NCBI RefSeq assembly: GCF_003259525.1
Contig: NZ_QLLO01000010.1
Coordinates: 56,280 to 120,279, forward strand
Origin: Olleya aquimaris
GTDB taxonomy: Bacteria; Bacteroidota; Bacteroidia; Flavobacteriales; Flavobacteriaceae
DNA: 64,000 bases
Reading direction: 5' to 3'
A program made the position numbers and the translations under genes. The notes beneath the pieces were generated by a model, which was not told where the DNA came from, searched no databases, and saw only the letters and a list, made by a program, of their open reading frames with translations. This document shows positions 25,593 through 35,048 of the stretch, one piece after another (the stretch's first letter is position 1; the number at the start of each line of letters is the position of its first letter).

Positions 25593-27836
25593 ATGAAAAT
25601 ATTATATTTTATGCTATTGGCTTTAGTTTCAACAACTACAATAGCACAACAAACCATATCTGGTCAAGTAACCATTGTAAATTCTTCAGAACCAATACCG
25701 TTTGCTAACGTGTATTTTCCGCAATTAGAAAAAGGAACAGCAACAGATGTAAATGGTAACTATACTATAGACAATTTACCTTCTGGGAATCAAAAAATAA
25801 TCATTTCTGTTATTGGTTTTGAGACTTTATCTCAAACAATAACTCTTCCAACAACTAATAGCTTAAATTTTCAATTAACACCTTCAGCAATTGAAATTGA
25901 TGAAGTTATATTATCCACTCCTTTTCACCAGTTACAAAGGGATAATGTTATGAAAGTGGAGCAAGAAAAAGTTAGCGAGCTGCAAGCTAAAGGTGCTGTA
26001 ACACTATCTGACGGAATAACCAACATTGCTGGTGTAGAAAGTGTAACTACTGGACTTAGCATTGGTAAACCTGTAATTAGAGGTTTAAGTAGTAATCGTG
26101 TGTTGGTCTATGCTCAAGGTGTACGTTTAGAAAATCAACAGTACGGAGACGAACACGGTTTGGGTGTTAATGATGCAGGTATAGAAAGTATAGAAGTTAT
26201 AAAAGGTCCTGCTTCCCTCCTATATGGTAGTGATGCTTTAGGTGGAGTTTTATATTTAAATCCAGAACGATATGCTTCGGAAAACGAAAGTTTAACAGAT
26301 ATAAATACACGTTACTTTACCAATACGCAAGGTTATAGTACCAACTTTGGATTTAAAAAATCTGCAAATCAGTTTAAATTTTTAATTAGAGCTAGCCAAG
26401 CAGAACATAGTGACTACGAGACCAAAAATTACAGTGTCACTAATACTAGATTTAGAGAACAAGATTTAAAAACTGGTTTGGGTTTTCAAAACACCAATTT
26501 TAAAACCGATTTTAGATACAATGTCAATCTAGCCAAAATTGGAATTCCAGAAGAGATAGAAGCACAATCTAATGCTAGAACACCTTTAGAGCCCTTTCAA
26601 TCCTTAGCTAATCATATTTTAAGCTCAAAAAGCACTTGGTTTTTTAATAACTCTAGTTTAGATGTTAACCTAGGTTTTATTTATAACGATAGAAAAGAAT
26701 TTGAAGATCATCATCATGAAGATGATCATGATGACGACCATGATGACGACCATGATGATGACCATGATGAAGACATTGACTTAGAAGATGAAGAGCCTGC
26801 TTTACATATGAAGCTAAAAACATTTAATTATGATGTAAAGTATAACTTGCCAAGACTTGGTAAATTTGAAACTATTGTTGGACTACAAGGCATGCATCAA
26901 GTAAACACTAATTATGGAGAAGAATTACTTATCCCTAATGCATCCACAAATGATATTGGTATTTTAGCAACCTCTCACATCCATTTTGAAACCTTTGATG
27001 TGCAATTAGGTGCACGATTTGATAACCGAAACATTGAAATTAACAATAGTATAAACAGACAATTTAATAGTTTTAATGGTGCAGCAGGTGTAAAAGCCAA
27101 CATTTTAAATAACGTAGTATTACGTTTAAATCTAGCATCAGGTTTTAGAGCTCCAAATTTATCAGAATTAGCCTCAGACGGTACTCATGAAGGGACCAAC
27201 AGATATGAAATTGGAAATATAGATTTAAACAACGAGCAAAACTTTCAGAGTGATTTGGCAGTAGAATATGCTAACCAGCATTTTGAAGTATTTGCTAATG
27301 GCTTTTACAATCATATTAATAATTATATTTTCTTATCGCCTAGTGGTGAAACTATAGACGAAACTCCAGTATTTAACTATTTACAAAGTAACGCAAGATT
27401 GTATGGTGGCGAGTTTGGATTGCATTTGCATCCACATCCTTTAGATTGGTTGCATATGGAGTCTAGTTTTGAAACCGTTACAGGACAATTAGAAAATAAT
27501 GAATACTTACCATTAATTCCTGCAAACAGTTGGACTAATACCTTACGCATAGAGTTTGAAAATAACACCTTTAAAAAAAGCTATGCTTTTGTAAGGTTAC
27601 GTAGCACTTTTGCACAAAATAATGTAAGTGCTTTTGAAACTAACACACCTAATTATAATTTATTAAGTGCAGGATTAGGTACTACAGTTACACTATTTAA
27701 TAACCCATTAAGCCTAAGTATTTCTGGTACTAACTTAACTGATACTGTTTATATCAATCACCTTTCAAGATTAAAACCAGAGGGTATTGCTAATATGGGT
27801 CGTAACATTAGTTTTGGGTTAAGTTACATATTGTAA
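25593..27836 (+). CDS. TonB-dependent receptor with His/Asp-rich loop, probable metal uptake
   Basis: The 747-residue receptor has a signal peptide (ILYFMLLALVSTTTIAQ), a regulatory-like domain (about 20-105), a plug (about 115-225, with KPVIRGLSSNRVLVYAQGV and VIKGPASLLYGSDALGGVL) and a beta-barrel. A long extracellular-type loop at D372-D394 alternates His with three acidic residues (HDDDHDDDHDDDHDED). His-rich loops occur in zinc receptors such as ZnuD, so zinc or copper is the likely cargo. Close in sequence type to siderophore and haem receptors; the metal is inferred. The 12-base DNA repeat coding the loop could vary in copy number. A terminator follows. Confidence 0.88.
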   Translation: MKILYFMLLALVSTTTIAQQTISGQVTIVNSSEPIPFANVYFPQLEKGTATDVNGNYTIDNLPSGNQKIIISVIGFETLSQTITLPTTNSLNFQLTPSAIEIDEVILSTPFHQLQRDNVMKVEQEKVSELQAKGAVTLSDGITNIAGVESVTTGLSIGKPVIRGLSSNRVLVYAQGVRLENQQYGDEHGLGVNDAGIESIEVIKGPASLLYGSDALGGVLYLNPERYASENESLTDINTRYFTNTQGYSTNFGFKKSANQFKFLIRASQAEHSDYETKNYSVTNTRFREQDLKTGLGFQNTNFKTDFRYNVNLAKIGIPEEIEAQSNARTPLEPFQSLANHILSSKSTWFFNNSSLDVNLGFIYNDRKEFEDHHHEDDHDDDHDDDHDDDHDEDIDLEDEEPALHMKLKTFNYDVKYNLPRLGKFETIVGLQGMHQVNTNYGEELLIPNASTNDIGILATSHIHFETFDVQLGARFDNRNIEINNSINRQFNSFNGAAGVKANILNNVVLRLNLASGFRAPNLSELASDGTHEGTNRYEIGNIDLNNEQNFQSDLAVEYANQHFEVFANGFYNHINNYIFLSPSGETIDETPVFNYLQSNARLYGGEFGLHLHPHPLDWLHMESSFETVTGQLENNEYLPLIPANSWTNTLRIEFENNTFKKSYAFVRLRSTFAQNNVSAFETNTPNYNLLSAGLGTTVTLFNNPLSLSISGTNLTDTVYINHLSRLKPEGIANMGRNISFGLSYIL
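26706..26774 (+). repeat. 12-base coding repeat for the (His-Asp3)n loop
   Basis: Imperfect tandem copies of GATGACGACCAT code for D-D-D-H units inside the TonB receptor. They keep the reading frame, so slippage would lengthen or shorten the loop by four residues. Confidence 0.75.
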
Positions 27837-27875
27837 TATTTTATTTAATTAAATTTTTTTTAAATAATTTTAAAT

Positions 27876-27905
27876 GACAAAAGAGAACAACCGTTCTCTT
27901 TTGTC
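27876..27905 (+). terminator. Hairpin terminator after the metal-type TonB receptor
   Basis: Perfect 13-base arms (GACAAAAGAGAAC / GTTCTCTTTTGTC) around an AACC loop lie 40 bases after the receptor stop codon. Confidence 0.8.
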
Positions 27906-27984
27906 TATTTTTACACTTTCAATCTCAATGTATATAAAATACTAACTGGTATATTCCGCAACACTTTTTTACGTATGACAATAC

Positions 27985-28746
27985 ATGTCAAAATTACCAC
28001 AAGAACATAAATTTATTGATCTTTCAGATTACGGAAGACCCTTAGCAAAACTAATTGCTAATAATTTAAAAAACACCAACTTCACTCCTGTTCACGTCAC
28101 ATTGGCTTTTATAGTGTCTGGCTTAATTGCAGTTTGGTGCATAATTACAGAACAATTTTGGGCTGCAGCTTTCTTTTTAATTTTAAAATCTATTTTAGAT
28201 GCTGCAGATGGCGAATTGGCAAGAGTAAAAAACACACCGTCTTATACAGGACGCTATTTAGACTCGGTTGCAGATATATTACTTAATATAATCATTTTAA
28301 TGGCTATTTGGTATATTAGTGAGGCTAGCATCTGGATGACCATCTTAGCATTTTTAGGGATTCAGCTTCAAGGGACATTATATAATTATTACTACGTCAT
28401 CTTAAGAAATAAATTTGATGGCGATACTACAAGTCGGATTTTTGAAAATAAAATACCTACTGCACTTGAAGGTGAAAAGCAACAACATGTCAATATTCTG
28501 TTTAAATTATACAAGGTATTATATGGTCGTTTTGATAAAGCCATCTATTACCTAGACCCAAGAGCAGCATACGGAAAAGTGTTTCCTAATTGGTTTATGA
28601 CCGCTTTATCTACTTTTGGCTTAGGGTTTCAGTTATTACTAATTGCATTATTATTGGTCCTAGGATTTAAAGATATTATCATACCGTTTTTTGCAATATA
28701 CACTGTAATGATTTTAATATTTATTGCCATTAGAAAAAGGTTATAA
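27985..28746 (+). CDS. CDP-alcohol phosphatidyltransferase family protein
   Basis: The 253-residue membrane protein carries the full family signature DGELARVKNTPSYTGRYLD followed by SVAD (about 72-94), which fits D-G-x2-A-R-x8-G-x3-D-x3-D. These residues bind the metal ion and the CDP-lipid. About six membrane segments are visible. Enzymes of this family transfer a phosphoalcohol or phosphatidyl group between CDP-activated substrates and alcohols in the inner membrane; the alcohol cannot be told (candidates include inositol, glycerol phosphate and others). No other phospholipid gene is adjacent. Confidence 0.9.
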   Translation: MSKLPQEHKFIDLSDYGRPLAKLIANNLKNTNFTPVHVTLAFIVSGLIAVWCIITEQFWAAAFFLILKSILDAADGELARVKNTPSYTGRYLDSVADILLNIIILMAIWYISEASIWMTILAFLGIQLQGTLYNYYYVILRNKFDGDTTSRIFENKIPTALEGEKQQHVNILFKLYKVLYGRFDKAIYYLDPRAAYGKVFPNWFMTALSTFGLGFQLLLIALLLVLGFKDIIIPFFAIYTVMILIFIAIRKRL

Positions 28747-28748
28747 AC

Positions 28749-28785
28749 AAGAAAGCATTTCTGTTTAGAAATGCTTGTGTTTTAT
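28749..28785. terminator. Hairpin after the CDP-alcohol transferase gene
   Basis: Arms AAGCATTTC and GAAATGCTT (28753-28774) lie between two convergent genes. The T-run is weak (TGTGTTTTA), so confidence is moderate. Confidence 0.55.
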
Positions 28786-28800
28786 TAGTTAGACAATTAT

Positions 28801-29103
28801 TTATTTAACCTCAATTGTCGATTCTTTAGATTTGTTACTAAAAACATATGTATAAAACCACATTAATGTAAAGGATGGTATGACATCTAAACCTGGCAAT
28901 GCTTCTTCTATAAAAGAAAAAACTGCTGCTATTTTTCCGGTTCTCCCTTTGTATAATTTGGTCATTAACCAAGCAGATGCTGGAGCCCAAACTATATCAG
29001 CAAATTCTCCAATTCCTGGGATAATAAAAGAGACATATCCCAATGCATCAAAAAATAATCCTAAAAGTAGTTTGGCGTATTTATTAGTGTTGCTAAAATT
29101 CAT
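28801..29103 (-). CDS. Small integral membrane protein of unknown function
   Basis: I do not recognise a family. The 100-residue protein has two hydrophobic stretches: LLLGLFFDALGYVSFIIPGIG (about 12-32) and VIPSFTLMWFYTYVFS (about 74-89), with DIVWAPASAWLMTKLYKGRT between them. The pattern of Gly/Pro-containing helices suggests a small channel-like or assembly protein. It is 53 bases downstream of folE on the same strand and convergent with the CDP-alcohol transferase gene. Confidence 0.65.
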   Translation of the reverse strand: MNFSNTNKYAKLLLGLFFDALGYVSFIIPGIGEFADIVWAPASAWLMTKLYKGRTGKIAAVFSFIEEALPGLDVIPSFTLMWFYTYVFSNKSKESTIEVK

Positions 29104-29156
29104 TTATTTCATTTATAATTCTAAGAATAATAAAGCAAATAGCATTCCAAAAAAAT

Positions 29157-29753
29157 CTAACTTAATTTAGAGTTAATTAGGTTTAAAAATTCTGTTCGCG
29201 TTTCAATATTCTCAAAAGCACCTCTAAATCCAGACGTTGTTGTTACAGAGCTTTGTTTTTGCACACCACGCATTTGCATACACATATGACTAGCTTCCAA
29301 AACCACAGCAACGCCTTCTGGTTTTAAAGTATCATTTATACAATCTAATATTTGGTGTGTTAAACGCTCCTGTACTTGTAAACGTCTAGAAAACACATCT
29401 ACAATTCTGGGTAATTTACTTAAACCTACAATATGTCCATTTGGGATGTAAGCAATATGTGCTTTTCCAAAAAAGGGTAAAATGTGATGTTCGCAAAGCG
29501 AATAAAACTCAATATCTTTTACAATAACCATATCATTGTAATCTTCTGCAAACATAGCACCTTTAAGTATTTTGGCTGCATCTTGAGCATATCCTTGCGT
29601 TAAAAACTGCATAGCTTTTGCTGCACGTTCTGGTGTTTTTAATAACCCTTCACGATTACTGTCTTCGCCTAAATCTTCGATAATCTTTTTATAACGGTCT
29701 TTAACATCGTCGGTAACCTTAATGTTATACTCTTCAAACTTTTTATATGGCAT
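29157..29753 (-). CDS. folE: GTP cyclohydrolase I
   Basis: The 198-residue enzyme converts GTP to 7,8-dihydroneopterin triphosphate, the first step to folate and other pterins. The zinc ligands are the cysteine and histidines in [19 protein letters not shown] and the cysteine in [32 protein letters not shown] is the family core. The gene overlaps the end of msrA by 11 bases, so the two are co-transcribed and perhaps translationally coupled. There is no obvious functional link between the two products. Confidence 0.96.
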   Translation of the reverse strand: MPYKKFEEYNIKVTDDVKDRYKKIIEDLGEDSNREGLLKTPERAAKAMQFLTQGYAQDAAKILKGAMFAEDYNDMVIVKDIEFYSLCEHHILPFFGKAHIAYIPNGHIVGLSKLPRIVDVFSRRLQVQERLTHQILDCINDTLKPEGVAVVLEASHMCMQMRGVQKQSSVTTTSGFRGAFENIETRTEFLNLINSKLS

Positions 29754-30309
29754 CTTTTGGTGTGTTTTCTTTTAATTTATTTTTGTAATACTTTTTAATT
29801 TTATTGATTTTTGGATCAATAACAAACTGACAGTAAGAAGCTTCTCTGTTTCTGTCATAATACGTTTGATGATTGTCCTCTGCAATGTAAAAAGCACCTA
29901 ATTCTGTCACTTCTGTAACAATTGGATTATCAAAAACTTTTTCTTGTTCTAGTAGTTTGATAAAAGCTTCTGCTTGCTCTTTTTGTGTTTCAGAATTATA
30001 AAAAATAGCCGATCGATATTGTGTACCAACATCATGTCCTTGTTTGTTTAAGGTAGTAGGATCATGAGTTGCAAAAAAGATTTCTAACAACTCTGTATAA
30101 CTGACTATGTCTTCATCATAAAATATTTGAATGCCTTCTGCATGACCAGTTCTTCCAGTACAAATCTCTCTGTAGGCAGGGTTTTTAATTTGTCCTCCTG
30201 TATAACCAGAAATTACTTTTTCTACCCCTTTAATTCTTAAAAACACCGCTTCGGTACACCAAAAACAGCCACCAGCAAATGTTGCAATTTGTAAATTTTT
30301 GTTTTTCAT
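29743..30309 (-). CDS. msrA: Peptide methionine sulfoxide reductase A
   Basis: The 188-residue enzyme reduces methionine-S-sulfoxide in proteins. The catalytic cysteine is C15 in [15 protein letters not shown], and [20 protein letters not shown] and [12 protein letters not shown] are the standard substrate-binding segments. [19 protein letters not shown] near the end contains a second cysteine that may act in recycling. It has no signal peptide, so it is cytoplasmic. It is the first gene of the msrA-folE pair. Confidence 0.95.
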   Translation of the reverse strand: MKNKNLQIATFAGGCFWCTEAVFLRIKGVEKVISGYTGGQIKNPAYREICTGRTGHAEGIQIFYDEDIVSYTELLEIFFATHDPTTLNKQGHDVGTQYRSAIFYNSETQKEQAEAFIKLLEQEKVFDNPIVTEVTELGAFYIAEDNHQTYYDRNREASYCQFVIDPKINKIKKYYKNKLKENTPKDAI

Positions 30310-30484
30310 ATTGTAAAAATAACTAAATCTGTTTAGGATAAGTATGTAATTTGGTAAACAAAATGGAGTTTTAACGTTTAATTATGACTTTAATTTAGCA
30401 TCAAAATTAGTTTTGCAGTGTCATACTGTAACAATGTAAATAAAACGAAGTCTTTAAACAGTAATCATCAATCAAAAAAACCAA

Positions 30485-32932
30485 ATGAGAATTTATCTAA
30501 CTTTATTTTTCGCTTTAGTAATTTCTTTTCAAATCAAAGCTCAAGACAAAAAAACATACCATATTGAACGTACTGATACACCTCCAAAAATTGATGGTGT
30601 TTTAGATGACAAAGCATGGATTAATGCTCAAGTTGCTACAGATTTTGTTGAATTTAGACCTGATGTTGGCGATACTGCTGCAGAAAACAAAAAAACCAAA
30701 GTTAAAATGACTTATGACGACTCTGGTATTTATGTAGCAGCTTATTGCTATGATAATCCGCAAGATATTATGCGTCAATTTACCCAACGTGATAACTTTG
30801 GGCAGTCTGATTTTTTTGCTGTTATTTTTAATCCAAATAACGATGCACAAAACAACACCGAGTTTTTTGTATTTAGTTCTGGTACGCAAGCAGATGCTGT
30901 AGAAAGCCCAAACATTGGTGAAGATTTTGGATGGAATGCAGTTTGGGAAAGTAGCGTTAATATTGTAGATGATGGATGGATTGTTGAAATTAAAATCCCA
31001 TATCGTTCGCTTCGTTTTACACAACAAGAAGACCCAACTTGGGGTATTCAATTTCATAGACATTATAGAAAAACTCGCGAGCAAATGACTTGGAATGCTG
31101 TAGATGTTACCAAAGGTAATATAGGCTTATATAATGCAGAGTTAAAAGGAATAAAAAACATAACACCACCAACTAGGCTAAGCTTTTTTCCGTATGCTTC
31201 TGGGCTAGTCAGTACTTTTGATGGCGAAACCGATACCGATTTTGCTGCTGGTTTAGACATTAAGTATGGTCTTACAGAAAATATAACGTTAGATGCCACT
31301 TTAATACCAGACTTTAGTCAAGCTGGTTTTGATAATGTCCGATTAAACTTAGGACCTTTTGAACAACAGTTTGCAGAACAACGACAATTTTTTACAGAAG
31401 GTGTTGATTTGTTTAGTAAAGGAAACTTATTTTATTCTAGACGTATTGGAGATAGACCATCTGGAAGACCTGATTTGGATAGTAACGAATCTGTTGAAGA
31501 GTACCCTGAAAAAGTACAATTATTAAATGCAGTTAAAGTCTCTGGTCGTACTAAAAATGGACTAGGTGTAGGGTTTTTTAATGCTATTACTAAAAAAACT
31601 GAAGTGTCTATAATTAATAATGATACTGGAGAAAAACGTAAGCAAATAGTAGAACCGTTGGCTAATTATAATATTATGGTTTTAGACCAACAGTTTAATA
31701 AAAATTCTTCTGTAACTTTAATTAATACCAATGTAACAAGAAATGGTGACTTTAGAGATGCTAATGTTACTGGTTTATTATTGGATGTGCTAAATAAGAA
31801 AAATACTTATGGTGTTGTTGGTCAAGTAAAAATGAGCACATTTAACGATGTGGCAAATAAAGAAAATGGATACAACGCCTTTTTTAGAGCAGGAAAAGCA
31901 AGTGGAAAAATTAGATATAGTGTAGACTATAGCTATGCAGATGAAAATTATGATATCAACGATTTAGGAATTTTATTTAGAAACAATTATAGCAACTTTG
32001 GTGCAGATGTAAGCTACCGTATTTTTGAACCTACTAAAAGGTTTAATCAAATGTACATTGGTAGCTGGGTAAATTATAGACAATTAGCAAATCCTAATAC
32101 CTACACTGGTGCAAACACGGGTTTTAACTTTAATGCGCAATCCAAAACCCTACATAATTTTGGGTTTAATGCCAATTGGAATATTGGTAAACAATATGAC
32201 TTTTTTGAACCAAGAAATGGATTTGATAGTTATTTTGTAACAGAAGATTATGCGCAAACCAATATGTGGTTATCTACTAACTATAATTTGTTTTTTGCGT
32301 TAGATGCAAACTTTGGGTATGGTCGTTTTTTTAATGATGATCGAAAAAACTTTAATAATACATGGTTTGGACTTAATCCAAGATTTAAATTTAACGACAA
32401 ATTTTTAATGGTTTTAGGCTTTAATTATGATAACTCTACTGCAGATAGAGGTTATGTAAATGGACAAGAAGTAGAAGACCAAATTATTTTTGGACAACGT
32501 GACCGTGTGGACATGACTGCTAGTATTTCTGGTAGCTATAACTTTAACCCATTTAAAGCTTTAACACTAAGTTTTAGAAATTACCTTAGCACAGTAACTT
32601 ATGATCATAACATGTACCTGCTTGAAACAGATGGATCGTTAACAAAATCTAATGTATACACAAAAAACACAATTAGCAGTAATCCAGATTTTGATCCAGA
32701 TATAAACTTTAATACGTGGAATTTAGATTTAAGCTACACATGGCAATTTGCACCTGGTAGTCAGTTAACAGCATTATACAGAAATCAAATTTTTAATTTT
32801 TCTAACAACTCTGAAGCTGGTTTTTTTGACAGCATGGACGATTTATTTAAGCAAGAGCAACGCAATACGTTTTCTTTAAGGTTAGTCTATTTTATAGATT
32901 ACAACGATTTAAAAAACGTATTTAAAAGCTAA
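30485..32932 (+). CDS. DUF5916 outer-membrane protein with CBM9-like N-terminal domain
   Basis: The 815-residue protein has a signal peptide (YLTLFFALVISFQIKAQ). A carbohydrate-binding-module-9-like domain covers about residues 25-215 (TPPKIDGVLDDKAW, KVKMTYDDSGIYVAAYCYD, GWIVEIKIPYRSLRF). A DUF5916 beta-barrel-type region follows to the end, with many aromatic-ended strands and a final tail LRLVYFIDYNDLKNVFKS. The combination is common in Bacteroidota and is usually placed in the outer membrane; no activity is established. It is a single-gene unit. Confidence 0.88.
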   Translation: MRIYLTLFFALVISFQIKAQDKKTYHIERTDTPPKIDGVLDDKAWINAQVATDFVEFRPDVGDTAAENKKTKVKMTYDDSGIYVAAYCYDNPQDIMRQFTQRDNFGQSDFFAVIFNPNNDAQNNTEFFVFSSGTQADAVESPNIGEDFGWNAVWESSVNIVDDGWIVEIKIPYRSLRFTQQEDPTWGIQFHRHYRKTREQMTWNAVDVTKGNIGLYNAELKGIKNITPPTRLSFFPYASGLVSTFDGETDTDFAAGLDIKYGLTENITLDATLIPDFSQAGFDNVRLNLGPFEQQFAEQRQFFTEGVDLFSKGNLFYSRRIGDRPSGRPDLDSNESVEEYPEKVQLLNAVKVSGRTKNGLGVGFFNAITKKTEVSIINNDTGEKRKQIVEPLANYNIMVLDQQFNKNSSVTLINTNVTRNGDFRDANVTGLLLDVLNKKNTYGVVGQVKMSTFNDVANKENGYNAFFRAGKASGKIRYSVDYSYADENYDINDLGILFRNNYSNFGADVSYRIFEPTKRFNQMYIGSWVNYRQLANPNTYTGANTGFNFNAQSKTLHNFGFNANWNIGKQYDFFEPRNGFDSYFVTEDYAQTNMWLSTNYNLFFALDANFGYGRFFNDDRKNFNNTWFGLNPRFKFNDKFLMVLGFNYDNSTADRGYVNGQEVEDQIIFGQRDRVDMTASISGSYNFNPFKALTLSFRNYLSTVTYDHNMYLLETDGSLTKSNVYTKNTISSNPDFDPDINFNTWNLDLSYTWQFAPGSQLTALYRNQIFNFSNNSEAGFFDSMDDLFKQEQRNTFSLRLVYFIDYNDLKNVFKS

Positions 32933-32997
32933 AGCAAATCCAGATATTGTTGCCTAATAATTTATAAAGTAGTAATTTCCGTACTTTATAATTGTAT

Positions 32998-33657
32998 ATG
33001 ATTCAAGCAAAAAACATTCATAAATATTATGGCGATTTACACGTTTTAAAAGGTGTAGATGTTCATATTAAAAAAGGAGAAATTGTTTCTATTGTTGGTG
33101 CTTCTGGTGCAGGAAAAACAACTTTACTTCAAATATTAGGGACTTTAGATTTTATTGAAAATAAAGCTGAAAGCAAATTAATTATAAACAATACATTAGT
33201 TACTGGTTTAACCGAAAAGCAATTAGCACAATTTAGAAACACCCATATTGGATTTATATTTCAGTTTCATCAATTATTACCAGAATTTACTGCACTAGAA
33301 AACGTGTGTATTCCAGCTTTTATAAAAGGGACTTCTAAATCTGAAGCAGAAACACGAGCAAAAGAATTACTAGACTTTTTAGGCTTATCACACAGATATA
33401 ATCACAAACCTAGCGAGTTATCTGGTGGAGAGCAACAACGTGTGGCTGTAGCACGTGCTTTAGTAAACAATCCAGAGCTTATTTTTGCAGATGAACCCTC
33501 AGGAAACTTAGATAGCGAAAGTGCAGAAAACCTTCACAATTTATTTTTTAAACTGCGTGATCAATTTGGTCAGACCTTTGTAATAGTAACACACAACGAA
33601 GAATTAGCAAATCTAGCTGACCGAAAACTAACCATGATAGATGGTAAAATAGTGTAA
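32998..33657 (+). CDS. ABC transporter ATP-binding protein, LolD/MacB type
   Basis: From ATG 32998 (219 residues) the protein has all ABC ATPase motifs: Walker [14 protein letters not shown] (about 36-48), the Q-loop in [11 protein letters not shown], signature [17 protein letters not shown], Walker [14 protein letters not shown] and the H-loop [11 protein letters not shown]. The sequence type is that of LolD and MacB ATPases, which power lipoprotein release from the inner membrane or efflux. No LolC/E permease is adjacent; the next gene is a CPBP protease 3 bases downstream. Confidence 0.93.
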   Translation: MIQAKNIHKYYGDLHVLKGVDVHIKKGEIVSIVGASGAGKTTLLQILGTLDFIENKAESKLIINNTLVTGLTEKQLAQFRNTHIGFIFQFHQLLPEFTALENVCIPAFIKGTSKSEAETRAKELLDFLGLSHRYNHKPSELSGGEQQRVAVARALVNNPELIFADEPSGNLDSESAENLHNLFFKLRDQFGQTFVIVTHNEELANLADRKLTMIDGKIV

Positions 33658-33660
33658 CAC

Positions 33661-34218
33661 ATGAAAGCATTATTTTATTCCATTTTAAATTACGTTAAAA
33701 ACCCACGTTTAAAACAACTTACACACATAACTATACAACAAAAGTTAAGTATTGTATTTACATGTGTACCTATTTGTATTGGTTTAGGACTTGGATTTGG
33801 ATTAGTAATTGTGGTATTAGAAGCTTTAGGTGTATACGATTCAGACACACATGCTATAAACAAGCTATTAGAAGAAGAATCTCCTGCTTACATTTTATTT
33901 ACAGCGGTAATATTAGCTCCTGTTATTGAAGAATTTATTTTTAGAGGTCCATTAACTCTTTTTAATAAAAAGTACTTTAAAATCGTCTTTTATGCATTTG
34001 CTATTTTATTTGGCTACGTGCATATTATTAATTTTGAAATTACAACACAGGTTATTCTTTTATCTCCTTTGTTTGTTGCACCTCAAATTATTATTGGATT
34101 AGTTTTTGGTTACATTCGTGTCCGTTTAGGTTTAGCATATGCTATGCTATTACATGCTTGTTACAATGGTGTATTAATGATTCCTTCTCTGCTATTTATG
34201 GAACAAGCTTTAAAGTAA
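33661..34218 (+). CDS. CPBP family intramembrane metalloprotease
   Basis: The 185-residue membrane protein has the CPBP (CAAX protease and bacteriocin-processing, formerly Abi) motifs: APVIEEFIFRGPL with the EExxxR pair (about 83-95), FGYVHIIN with the histidine in the second motif and LLHACYNG in the third. About five hydrophobic segments are present. Relatives cleave prenylated proteins or provide bacteriocin self-immunity; the target here is unknown. The stop codon overlaps the next ATG by one base (TAATG), so translation may be coupled. Confidence 0.88.
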   Translation: MKALFYSILNYVKNPRLKQLTHITIQQKLSIVFTCVPICIGLGLGFGLVIVVLEALGVYDSDTHAINKLLEEESPAYILFTAVILAPVIEEFIFRGPLTLFNKKYFKIVFYAFAILFGYVHIINFEITTQVILLSPLFVAPQIIIGLVFGYIRVRLGLAYAMLLHACYNGVLMIPSLLFMEQALK

Positions 34219-34982
34219 TGAACACAAAAGACCTTAAAAATTTTTTAGACTCTAAAGTAGAGCAATACAATACTCCTAATTTTATTGAAAGTGATCCTAT
34301 TCAAATTCCACATTTATTCACTAAAAAAGAAGATATTGAAATTGCTGGATTTTTAAGTGCTACCATTGCATGGGGAAATCGAAAAAGCATTATTAATAAT
34401 GCACATAAAATGATGCAATTGTTAGATAATAATCCTTTTGATTTTATAATGCATCACCAAGAATCTGATTTAGAGAAACTAGAGTCTTTTGTACATCGTA
34501 CATTTAATGGAATAGATTTTATAACTTTTATTAAAGGATTACAGCATGTTTATACCAATCACAACGGATTAGAAGCAGTATTTGCTAAATATGCACAAAA
34601 GGATAGTTTACAAGCTTCTATACATTATTTTAAATCTGTTTTTTTTGAGGTTGACCATTTACAACGTACACAAAAACACATTAGTGATCCCTTAAAAAAC
34701 AGTGCAGCAAAACGTATTAATATGTTTTTGCGATGGATGGTTAGACCTAGTAATACCAATGTAGATTTAGGTATATGGACTAGCCTCTCTCCTGCTCAAC
34801 TCTCATGTCCTTTAGATGTACATTCTGGAAATGTCGCTAGAAAATTAGGTTTACTAAATCGCAAACAAAATGATGGTAAAGCGTTAGCAGAATTAGATCA
34901 ATCTTTAAGACAGTTAGATCCAAATGACCCTGTAAAATATGATTTTGCATTATTTGGTTTAGGGGTTTTTGAAAAGTTTTAA
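34218..34982 (+). CDS. TIGR02757 / DUF2400 family protein
   Basis: The start ATG at 34218 (254 residues) overlaps the protease stop codon by one base; a longer in-frame start inside the protease gene is not needed. The family core is visible: DPIQIPHLFTKKEDIEIAGF, LSATIAWGNRKSII, LQHVYTNHNGLEAVF, RINMFLRWMVRPSN, then DLGIW and LSCPLDVHSGNVARKLGLL. The C-terminal part resembles a helix-hairpin-helix glycosylase-like region ending DPVKYDFALFGLGVF. The biochemical role is not known. Confidence 0.9.
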   Translation: MNTKDLKNFLDSKVEQYNTPNFIESDPIQIPHLFTKKEDIEIAGFLSATIAWGNRKSIINNAHKMMQLLDNNPFDFIMHHQESDLEKLESFVHRTFNGIDFITFIKGLQHVYTNHNGLEAVFAKYAQKDSLQASIHYFKSVFFEVDHLQRTQKHISDPLKNSAAKRINMFLRWMVRPSNTNVDLGIWTSLSPAQLSCPLDVHSGNVARKLGLLNRKQNDGKALAELDQSLRQLDPNDPVKYDFALFGLGVFEKF

Positions 34983-35048
34983 CATATTTATTGCAATTTA
35001 TTCATATTTTAGCCAGTGTGTATTAAATGTAAATAATAAATTAACTAA

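Noticed and set aside
26706..26774. Possible short CRISPR-like repeats
   Set aside because: The 12-base repeats are in frame inside the TonB receptor and code for the His/Asp loop.
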